DNA of 16,763 nt from RGIG4608 sp964534905 (GTDB lineage: Bacteria > Bacillota > Clostridia > Oscillospirales > CAG-272), in the NCBI GenBank assembly GCA_964534905.1, contig CAZHPZ010000030.1, positions 1 through 16,763 on the forward strand. The letters are read 5' to 3'. The notes below the pieces were generated by a model. It was not told where the DNA came from. It was given only the letters and a program-made list of their open reading frames with translations, and searched no databases. The translations under genes and the position numbers were made by a program. Below are positions 7,821 through 14,400 of the stretch, piece after piece. Each line of letters opens with the position of its first letter. Position 1 is the stretch's first letter.

Positions 7821-7943
7821 GAGTATTTTTCTTAAAACGGAAATATTTTTTTATTAAAATGCTGAAATTCAGAAAAAATTCCATTTTCGGAACTGAAATT
7901 TGTGTGAAATTTTATACTTTTGTTCGAGACTTTTCATAAGTGT

Positions 7944-7978
7944 AAAAAAGCGGTCGCCGATATGCTCGGCAACCGCTT
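7944..7978 (-). terminator. Terminator of the two-SH3-domain gene
   Basis: On the minus strand the stem AAGCGGT-GCCG pairs with CGGC-ACCGCTT, with one T/G position inside, and is followed directly by TTTTTT. It lies 21 bases after the stop codon at 8000 and insulates recA from transcription coming from the surface-protein gene. Confidence 0.9.
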
Positions 7979-7999
7979 GATGCTTTTGATATTCGATTT

Positions 8000-8860
8000 T
8001 TATTCGGGCTTTGTGTCGGAAAGGAATTTGCTGTTAGCGTAGCCTGTTGCAGTCGTTGTGTTGCCCTCGTCGTCGGTGTATGTGAAGCTTATTCTTGCCC
8101 AAACGATTCCGTCGTGATCTGCCTCGGGAGCGATACCCGTTTTTGTGACCTGTGTTCCGCCGTCAAGCTGAGTAAGCACGTTTACGCCGAACTCGTCGTA
8201 GAACGGAGTCTGACGAATATTGAGCGAGCCTGTGCCGATATAAGCGATTTCGTCGCATTCGGTGAAGTTGTAGAATGACTTGGGCTTTGTCGTTGTAACA
8301 TATTTGTTGCTTACGTAGAAAACGTGATCCTCGTATATGATTCTCGACCATGTGTCGTTGTATCCGGTACGGTAGATTATCTCGCCGTATGTGAGAATGT
8401 CACCGATATTGCTGTCATCGTCGGGAAATTCAGGCGAGGTGCGTGCGTTGAGGTACATCGTGACAATGTAAATTACGTCGTCCGTTTCGATAAATCCGTC
8501 CTCATCGGCCCTCGGCATTACTTCGCCGCATTTGTCACATTTGCCGTCGTTATCGGCGTCAATGTGCTGTGTGCAATCGTCGGGTAATACGGGATCGTCG
8601 TCATCGTCGATGTCGTCGTCCTCTATGGGCTCGCCGCAAACATCGCAAATTTTGTCGCCGTTGTCGTCCACGTGCTTGTCGCAGGGCTCGGGCTTTTGCG
8701 TTGTCGTAGTCGTAGTCGTTGTTGTAGTCGTTGTGGTGGTAGTGGTTGTCGTCGTGGGCGGGTTGTCGTTGCCTTGATTTTGACAAGCGAAAAGCGTTAT
8801 GATGAGAATTATGATAAGGCAGAGAACTACCGCAATCGCAATTTTGAGAATTCTGTTCAT
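8000..8860 (-). CDS. Putative lipoprotein with polythreonine linker, two Cys/His/Asp motifs and two bacterial SH3 domains
   Basis: I do not know a named gene for this 286-residue surface protein. It begins with a hydrophobic signal segment (4-25) ending in LFAC with Cys26, a plausible lipobox although Phe at -2 is unusual. A run of 19 threonines (36-54) acts as a linker. Two copies of a C-x2-H-x-D-x-[ND]-x-D-x2-C-D-x-C-G motif follow (Cys60-Gly76 and Cys96-Gly112), separated by an acidic stretch DDDIDDDDD. Two SH3b-like domains follow (about 127-190, with LNARTSPEF and WSRI; about 203-283, with LNIRQTPFY and WARISF). SH3b domains often bind cell-wall peptides. AAGGAGG lies 5 bases before the ATG. 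It is a paralogue of the next gene upstream, with its own promoter and terminator. A role at the cell envelope is inferred; the ligand is unknown. Confidence 0.83.
   Translation of the reverse strand: MNRILKIAIAVVLCLIIILIITLFACQNQGNDNPPTTTTTTTTTTTTTTTTTTTQKPEPCDKHVDDNGDKICDVCGEPIEDDDIDDDDDPVLPDDCTQHIDADNDGKCDKCGEVMPRADEDGFIETDDVIYIVTMYLNARTSPEFPDDDSNIGDILTYGEIIYRTGYNDTWSRIIYEDHVFYVSNKYVTTTKPKSFYNFTECDEIAYIGTGSLNIRQTPFYDEFGVNVLTQLDGGTQVTKTGIAPEADHDGIVWARISFTYTDDEGNTTTATGYANSKFLSDTKPE
8691..8740. repeat. 50-base direct repeat, copy 1 (threonine-linker DNA)
   Basis: This stretch matches 9538-9587 at 48 of 50 positions; differences are at repeat bases 17 and 45. It encodes part of the polythreonine run and the following QKP of the two-domain SH3 protein. 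The identity includes silent positions, so it reflects recent duplication or gene conversion rather than only shared protein composition. Confidence 0.85.
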
Positions 8861-8931
8861 TTGTACCTCCTTGAGGGCTCACTGAGCCTTTATTTATATA
8901 TAGATAAATGCATTAACTTTATTTACAAGAC

Positions 8932-8960
8932 ATTATATCAAATATGCAACTAAAAGTCAA
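8932..8960 (-). promoter_or_regulatory. Sigma-A promoter for the two-SH3-domain gene
   Basis: On the minus strand TTGACT (8955-8960) and TATAAT (8932-8937) are separated by 17 bases. The predicted leader is about 65 bases and ends in the AAGGAGG site of the gene starting at 8860. Confidence 0.85.
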
Positions 8961-8993
8961 TAATCAAAATATGTTTTTCAAAAACTTTTTATA

Positions 8994-9023
8994 ATAAAAA
9001 AAGCGGACGCCAAGCGTCCGCTT
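8994..9023 (-). terminator. Terminator of the three-SH3-domain gene
   Basis: A perfect 10-base stem, AAGCGGACGC with GCGTCCGCTT, closes a 3-base loop. On the minus strand it is followed by a run of Ts broken by one A. It lies 18 bases after the stop codon at 9042. Confidence 0.94.
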
Positions 9024-9041
9024 CAGAAAGCTGAGTTTGAT

Positions 9042-10598
9042 TTATTTGATTACGATTGTATCGGCATAGCCCCAAACAGTGCTTGAAAGACCGTCCTGCG
9101 AGTTGATCGCAGTTTTTGCTATTATCGTTGCGTAGCAAAAGCCATTGTTCTCGTGGAAAAGCAGGATCTCCTTTACATAAACTGCGTATCCCCCGGTATC
9201 ACCGATGTCGCTTGTTACCGTGAATTCGAGATATTTGATTCCGTCATTCGTTGTTTTAACGGTTATATCGGATCTGCCAAGCTGCTGATTTAATCCGGCT
9301 GCGGTTTCGCTTGCAAGCTCGCTTACGGTAGCTCCGTCCGTGAGCTCGTATTTCGAAACAACTACCTGTGTTATAAGTTCATTGCCGTCCGTTATGTTGT
9401 ACATACCGTATTCGGTATCGCTCGATTCACTAAATGCGCCTGTAAAGTCCTTTGTCAAGGTGATCTTATACTCCCCCCCGTAAAGAGAGAAGGTAGGACC
9501 TGTCAGCACGTCGGGCTCGGGGTCGGGCTCGGGATCGGGCTTTTGCGTTGTCGCAGTCGTAGTCGTTGTTGTAGTCGTTGTTGTGGTCGTCGTTGTTGTG
9601 TTGCTCTGATTGTTCTTTACGATGTCGAAATATTCTGCCTTGTAGATGACGTAATATGTGTTGTTATTGTACTTTACCTTGTACCAAACCGTTCCGTCAC
9701 TCTCCGTGCCCTTGGCAATGGCCTGAAGCTTTTCGCCGACCTTGGCGTAATCGACGATTCCGTCGGAAGGATTGTCTGCGGAATACGTTGCGGAATCTCT
9801 GAGAGGTCTGTCTGCTTTGCCCTTAACAAGAAGAACGTCGCTGTTCGATGTGAACTTAACGCTTCCGTCGGGATTTGCAATCGTTCCGTTTTCCGTGGAG
9901 ATGTACTGAGATGAGGAGCTTACGTAAACGATCTGTGTTTCTCCGTCGATCTTTATCTCGATTCTCGACCATGTGATTCCCTCACTGTCGGCTTTGGAGG
10001 CGATTCCTGTTCTCTTGAGAGCCGTACCTTTTTCAAAGGAGGTTACTATGTTCGCGCCGTCCTCGTCGTAGAAGGGAGTGGAGCGCGCGGTGAGAGACTC
10101 GGATACGACATATACCGTGTCGTTCTTTGCGGTGAAATCCGTTGCGGGATCTATGGGCTTGGTTTCCGAAACGCAGTCGGAGCTTACGTAATATGTCTTG
10201 CCGTCGATTTCTATCTTTGTCCAAGCGGTGTTTTGTCCGATGCGGTTGAGAGCTTCGCCGTACTTAACGGAGCCGTAAAGGTTGTCGTCCGATTTTTCGG
10301 GGGAGGTACGAACGTTAAGCTCGAGAGATATTACGTAGACGGTACCGGCTATATAGTCAAATTCGTCGTTGCCGACGGTGCCGGACATATCCGCGCCGCA
10401 TACGTCGCAAATCTTATCGCCGTTCTCGTCCACGTGCTTGTCGCAGGGGGTGGGATTGGGCTTTTGAGTTGTAGTTGTGGTTGTTGTGCTGCCGCCGTCG
10501 TCGTTGCCGGAATTGTTGAAGGCGACAAGGACTACCGTGAGAATGAGAATCAAGCAGAGTGCCGTCACGATGGCGATTTTAAGTATTTTGTTGCTCAT
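9042..10598 (-). CDS. Membrane-anchored surface protein with polythreonine linkers, Cys/His/Asp motif, three SH3 domains and a C-terminal domain
   Basis: This 518-residue protein of unknown function is a longer paralogue of the 286-residue protein downstream. It has an N-terminal membrane segment (5-27) without a lipobox cysteine, a short linker of 7 threonines (38-44), and one C-x2-H-x-D-x-N-x-D-x2-C-D-x-C-G motif (Cys52-Gly68). Three SH3b-like domains follow (about 85-143 with LNVRTSPEK, 160-233 with LTARSTPFY and 253-325 with RPLRDSATY). A second threonine tract (334-351, with one Ala) and a PDPEPDPEP spacer come next. The final domain (about 366-518) is alpha/beta and resembles in pattern the PsbP/LpqN-type domains of other surface lipoproteins; this is a weak guess. 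The ATG at 10598 is chosen over an in-frame upstream start because AAAGGAG lies 7 bases before it and the longer start would lie upstream of the promoter. Confidence 0.83.
   Translation of the reverse strand: MSNKILKIAIVTALCLILILTVVLVAFNNSGNDDGGSTTTTTTTQKPNPTPCDKHVDENGDKICDVCGADMSGTVGNDEFDYIAGTVYVISLELNVRTSPEKSDDNLYGSVKYGEALNRIGQNTAWTKIEIDGKTYYVSSDCVSETKPIDPATDFTAKNDTVYVVSESLTARSTPFYDEDGANIVTSFEKGTALKRTGIASKADSEGITWSRIEIKIDGETQIVYVSSSSQYISTENGTIANPDGSVKFTSNSDVLLVKGKADRPLRDSATYSADNPSDGIVDYAKVGEKLQAIAKGTESDGTVWYKVKYNNNTYYVIYKAEYFDIVKNNQSNTTTTTTTTTTTTTTTATTQKPDPEPDPEPDVLTGPTFSLYGGEYKITLTKDFTGAFSESSDTEYGMYNITDGNELITQVVVSKYELTDGATVSELASETAAGLNQQLGRSDITVKTTNDGIKYLEFTVTSDIGDTGGYAVYVKEILLFHENNGFCYATIIAKTAINSQDGLSSTVWGYADTIVIK
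9538..9587. repeat. 50-base direct repeat, copy 2 (threonine-linker DNA)
   Basis: This is the second copy of the repeat at 8691-8740, 48 of 50 bases identical. Here it encodes the second, C-terminal threonine linker of the three-SH3 protein, whereas copy 1 encodes an N-terminal linker. The module has therefore moved relative to the domains. Confidence 0.85.
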
Positions 10599-10667
10599 TT
10601 TTATACTCCTTTCGGTATAAAAGCATATTTTTTCGCATTTTCGAATAAAATTTGAGGTTATGATATT

Positions 10668-10696
10668 ATTATAACAAAGCCCGAGATAAATGTCAA
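10668..10696 (-). promoter_or_regulatory. Perfect-consensus sigma-A promoter for the three-SH3-domain gene
   Basis: On the minus strand TTGACA (10691-10696) and TATAAT (10668-10673) are both perfect and 17 bases apart. The predicted leader is about 63 bases. A consensus promoter suggests high constitutive expression of this surface protein. Confidence 0.92.
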
Positions 10697-10730
10697 TAAA
10701 GTGCAGATAAATTTTAGACTGATTTTTGCG

Positions 10731-10764
10731 AAAATAAAAAATCGGGCACCGCACGGTGTCCGAT
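10731..10764 (-). terminator. Terminator of rpsT
   Basis: On the minus strand ATCGGACACC pairs with GGTGCCCGAT around a GTGC loop, with one G-U pair, and is followed by TTTTTATTTT. It begins 20 bases after the rpsT stop codon. Confidence 0.92.
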
Positions 10765-10783
10765 CTTTTATTTTTAATTAAAA

Positions 10784-11047
10784 TTAACCCAAAGCGTTAA
10801 GCTTCTTTGTGAACTGGCTCTTCTTGTGAGCTGCTGCGTTCTTGTGGATGATTCCGCGAGAAGCTGCCTGGTCAATCTTCTTTGTAGCTGCCTTATAAGT
10901 AGCCTGCGCAAGAGCTACATCTCCCGCCTCAAGAGCTGCTTCGTATTTCTTTATTTCAGTCTTAAGCTGTGTTTTGAACATCTTGTTCTGCAAAGTCTTA
11001 GCCTGAATAACTTTTATACGCTTTTTTGCACTTTTGATATTTGCCAA
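10784..11047 (-). CDS. rpsT: 30S ribosomal protein S20 (bS20), TTG start
   Basis: S20 is a basic helical protein that binds 16S rRNA in the body of the small subunit. The 87-residue product starts (M)ANIKSAKKRIKVIQAKT and contains KKYEAALEAGDVALAQ, KKIDQAASRGIIHKNAAAHKKSQ and a short tail, the complete family pattern at normal length. No ATG or GTG fits the N-terminus. TTG at 11047 does, with AAGGAGG upstream at a 9-base spacing. E. coli rpsT also starts with UUG, where the weak codon is part of its autocontrol; the same logic may apply here. It is a single-gene unit with its own promoter and terminator, divergent from rpoB. Confidence 0.96.
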   Translation of the reverse strand: MANIKSAKKRIKVIQAKTLQNKMFKTQLKTEIKKYEAALEAGDVALAQATYKAATKKIDQAASRGIIHKNAAAHKKSQFTKKLNALG

Positions 11048-11126
11048 AGCCTTTACCCTCCTTGTAAAATACTGAAACAGTAAACGCCTGCACCTGAGAG
11101 GGTGTGCGAGCGTTCTCGTCCATACA
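11048..11126 (-). promoter_or_regulatory. rpsT leader with possible hairpins
   Basis: The predicted leader can form AACGC...GCGTT enclosing CACC...GGTG, then a small ACTG-TTT-CAGT hairpin just before the ribosome binding site. With the UUG start this could be an autoregulatory site for S20. The pairings are visible, but no covariation is available to support them. Confidence 0.35.
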
Positions 11127-11132
11127 TTGCAT

Positions 11133-11161
11133 ATCATAACACATATTTTCACAAAATGCAA
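11133..11161 (-). promoter_or_regulatory. Sigma-A promoter for rpsT
   Basis: On the minus strand TTGCAT (11156-11161) and TATGAT (11133-11138) are 17 bases apart, with TGTG before the -10 box as an extended element. It points away from the rpoB promoter, 82 bases apart. Confidence 0.75.
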
Positions 11162-11243
11162 GAGCTTTTTTGAAAAATTTTTATAAAAATCGGGAAAAAT
11201 CGCATAAATTTAATATATTAGGAAAAATATTTTTGAAAAAGTA
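11162..11243. promoter_or_regulatory. A/T-rich spacer between divergent rpsT and rpoB promoters, UP-like
   Basis: The 82 bases between the two -35 boxes are dominated by phased A and T runs and include the 14-base palindrome ATTTTTATAAAAAT at 11177-11190. Such sequence upstream of both -35 boxes fits UP elements contacted by the RNA polymerase alpha subunit. The rest of the 384-base intergenic region holds the two promoters and the two leaders; no other gene is seen. Confidence 0.5.
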
Positions 11244-11272
11244 TTGACAAGCCTTGAACTCTGTGATAAAAT
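11244..11272 (+). promoter_or_regulatory. Sigma-A promoter for rpoB-rpoC
   Basis: TTGACA (11244-11249) and TAAAAT (11267-11272) are 17 bases apart, preceded by A/T tracts. The predicted start near 11279 gives an unusually long leader of about 150 bases before rpoB. Confidence 0.88.
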
Positions 11273-11278
11273 AGTAAA

Positions 11279-11431
11279 CTGCAATATAATTGCTACCCAT
11301 GTCCTTTTGTGTGTGAAAAATATGAGTGAAAAACGGCGCTTATATATTAAAGAAAAGGACGGGCGGCGATCGCCGCGGAAACGGTGCAGATCCCGCGGTG
11401 TAGAAAAAATTTGAATGGAGTGATTGTATTA
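11279..11431 (+). promoter_or_regulatory. Structured 5' leader of rpoB
   Basis: Several complementary pairs are visible. GCAAT/ATTGC forms a small hairpin at 11281-11293. CCC-GTCCTTTT (11296-11308, two bases bulged) pairs with AAAAGGAC-GGG (11353-11363). The 14-base palindrome GCGGCGATCGCCGC lies at 11363-11376. Two CCGCGG blocks, 11373-11378 and 11393-11398, could pair instead of the palindrome. There is no T run, so it is not a simple terminator. GGAG at 11417-11420, 11 bases before the ATG, is the ribosome binding site. A role in rpoB control is inferred. Confidence 0.5.
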
Positions 11432-14400
11432 ATGATCAACATCAGAGAACAAAAGCAGGGTAAAACCACGAGAATGAGCTTCTCCAAAAACAGAAGCACG
11501 CTTGAGCTTCCCAACCTCGTTGAGATCCAAACGGAGTCGTTTAAGTGGTTCCTTGATGAGGGACTTGCAGAGGTCCTTCGTGATGTATCACCTATTACGG
11601 ACTTTTCGGGCAATTTGTCTATCGAATTCGTTTCGTATTCCATCGACACAAAGCCCAAATACAGCATTGAGGAATGCAAGGAGAGAGACGTTAACTACGC
11701 CGCTCCTCTTAAAGTAAACGTTCGTCTTACAAATAAGCAGACGGGCGAGGTTAAGCAGTCCGATATATTTATGGGCGAGCTTCCCATTATGACCGAAACG
11801 GGTACGTTCGTTATCAACGGAGCAGAGAGAGTTATCGTTTCTCAGATCATCCGTTCTCCCGGTATGTATTATTCTACCGAGATAGATAAGACGGGTAAGA
11901 GAATGTATGCCTCCACGGTTATTCCTTACCGTGGCGCTTGGCTTGAATATGAGACGGATACAAACAACGTTATCTGGGTACGTATAGACAAGAACAGAAA
12001 GGTTCCGATCACGATGCTCATCCGTGCTCTCGGAGTACTTCCCGTTGAGGATTCCGGCAAGAATCCCGAATACCGCTCGACCATCGAAACAAGAGAGGAT
12101 ATCTACGAGATATTCGGCGAGGACGAGATGCTTGCGGCAACCTTCGAAAAGGACGAAAGCGAGGAGCTTGCGGCAAGGAACCACACGAGTGCGGGTGTTG
12201 AGGCACTCAAGGAAATATATAAGAGACTCCGTCCGGGCGAGCCCCCGCTTGTTGAGTCTGCATACACACTCCTTAATAATTACTTCTTCGATCCGAGAAG
12301 ATATGATATACAGCCTGTCGGAAGATACAAGTTCGACAAGAAGCTTGCTATTTCCGACCGTATCGTTGATCATAAGCTTGCGTCCGACGCAATCTCTCCC
12401 ATCACGGGTGAGGTGATCTGCGAGGCAGGTACGGTTATTACAAGAGAGGTTGCAGACGCTATCGAGCATGCGGCTGTAAATTCCGTTTCTCTCGAGCTTG
12501 ACAACGGCGACGTTGTTAAGGTATTTTCCAACAATACGCTTGAGCCCGAATACATTATCGGCACCGATCTTAAGGATTGCGGTGTAAGAGAAAAGGTAAA
12601 GGTTAACGCTCTTCTTGCTCTTATGGAGGAGGTCGGCGGCGATATCGACGCCCTCAAGGAGGCAGTTAAACTCAATCTTGCTACTCTTTGTCCCAAGCAC
12701 ATTACCAAGGACGATATTTTCGCATCGATAAACTATCTCCTCGGTCTCACACACGACATCGGTAAGTACGACGACATCGACCACCTCGGTAACCGTCGTA
12801 TCCGTTCCGTAGGCGAGCAGCTTCAGAACCAGATGAGAATAGGCTTCTCCAGAATGGATAAGATCATCAAGGAGAGAATGACAACTCAGGATAACGAGAA
12901 GCTCACGCCTCAGGCGCTTATAAATATCAGACCTATCGTAACGGTCATCAGAGAGTTCTTCGGCTCGTCCCAGCTTTCACAGTTTATGGACCAGAACAAC
13001 CCTCTTGCGGAGCTTACGCATAAGCGCCGTCTTTCCGCGCTCGGTCCCGGAGGTCTTTCGAGAGACCGCGCGTCCTTCGACGTTCGTGACGTTCACTATA
13101 CGCACTACGGAAGAATGTGCCCCATCGAGACTCCCGAAGGTCCCAACATCGGTCTTATCTCCTATCTTACGACTTATGCCAAGATCAGCGAGTACGGCTT
13201 CATTATGGCGCCCTACCGTAAGGTTAAGCACGTAGAGGAAAACGGCGTTATGCGCCACTACGTAACCGATGAGGTTGAATATATGACGGCAGACGTTGAG
13301 GATAATTACATCGTTGCTCAGGCAAACGAGCCCCTTGACGAAAACAGCTGCTTTATCAGAAACCGCGTAACCGCACGTGACAAGACCGAGATCATTGAGG
13401 TCGACGTTGCATCGGTAGATTATATGGACGTATCGCCCAAGATGGTTGTATCCGTAGCTACGGCTTGTATCCCGTTCCTTGAGAACGACGACAACTCCCG
13501 TGCGCTGATGGGATCCAACATGCAGAAGCAGGCAGTGCCGCTTATGGTAACAGACTCGCCCATCGTAGGTACGGGTATGGAATACAAGGCCGCCGTGGAC
13601 TCCGGTGTCGTTATCGCATCCAAGGTAGCGGGTACCGTTGACTACGTTGACGCCGACAAGATAGTTATCCTTTGCGACGACGGTCACAAGGAAACCTACA
13701 ATCTTATTAAGTTTAAGAGAACAAACCAGAGCACGTGCTTCAATCAGCGTCCCATCGTTGCACACGGTGAGAGAGTTGAGGTAGGTCAGGTTATCGCCGA
13801 CGGTCCCGCAACGGACGCAGGTGAGCTTTCTCTCGGTAAGAACGCTCTTATCGGATTTATGACCTGGGAGGGTTATAACTACGAGGACGCGGTTCTTCTT
13901 AACGAAAAGCTTGTAAGAGATGACGTTTATACATCTATTCATATTGAAGAATATACACACGACGCACGTGATACAAAGCTCGGACCGGAGGAGATCACAA
14001 GAGAGATCCCCAACGTCGGAGACGATGCACTTAAGGACCTTAATGCCGAGGGTATCGTAAAGAAGGGTACCGAGGTACGTGCGGGTGATATCCTTGTAGG
14101 TAAGATCACTCCCAAGGGAGAAACGGAGCTTACGAGCGAGGAAAGACTTCTCAGAGCTATTTTCGGCGAAAAGGCAAGAGAAGTAAGAGATACGTCCCTC
14201 CGTGTTCCTCACGGTGAGTCGGGTATAGTAGTTGACGTTAAGGTGTTCTCACACGAAAACGGCGACGAGCTTCCCGCAGGCGTAAACAAGAGCGTAAGAA
14301 TTTACCTTGCGCAGAAGAGAAAGATTTCTGTCGGAGACAAGATGGCAGGCCGTCACGGTAACAAGGGTGTCGTTTCGCGCATTCTTCCTCCCGAGGATAT

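Noticed and set aside
7862..7872. Small palindrome CTGAAATTCAG upstream of the recA promoter as a possible operator
   Set aside because: It lies more than 40 bases upstream of the -35 box, does not resemble a LexA site, and short A/T-rich palindromes are expected by chance here.
8532..8777. Plus-strand frame encoding a polyvaline run
   Set aside because: It is the reverse complement of the polythreonine linker of the SH3 protein, whose domains, promoter and terminator support the minus strand.
8691..9587. Spaced direct repeats as a CRISPR-like array
   Set aside because: There are only two copies, both in coding frames of threonine linkers, about 850 bases apart, with no regular spacers or cas genes.
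10599..10754. N-terminal extension of the three-SH3 protein to 10754
   Set aside because: The extension crosses the perfect promoter at 10668-10696 and would precede the transcript start; the ATG at 10598 has AAAGGAG at a good distance and matches the paralogue's N-terminus.
11322..11414. A 30-codon, very basic upstream frame (MSEKRRLYIKEKDGRRSPRK...) in the rpoB leader
   Set aside because: There is no ribosome binding site, and the arginine codons CGG and CGA differ from the CGT, CGC and AGA used in rpoB. The GC-rich part is better explained by RNA pairing. It remains possible as a leader peptide but is not supported.
11384..11431. Extended rpoB start at GTG 11384
   Set aside because: No ribosome binding site precedes it, it lies inside the paired leader, and the ATG at 11432 matches family N-termini.
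12977..14212. A 411-codon open frame antisense to rpoB; similarly 11588-12784 and 15446-16759 (437 codons, antisense to rpoC)
   Set aside because: Long antisense frames arise from the strong codon bias of highly expressed genes, which avoids reverse-strand stops. None shows a recognisable protein pattern.
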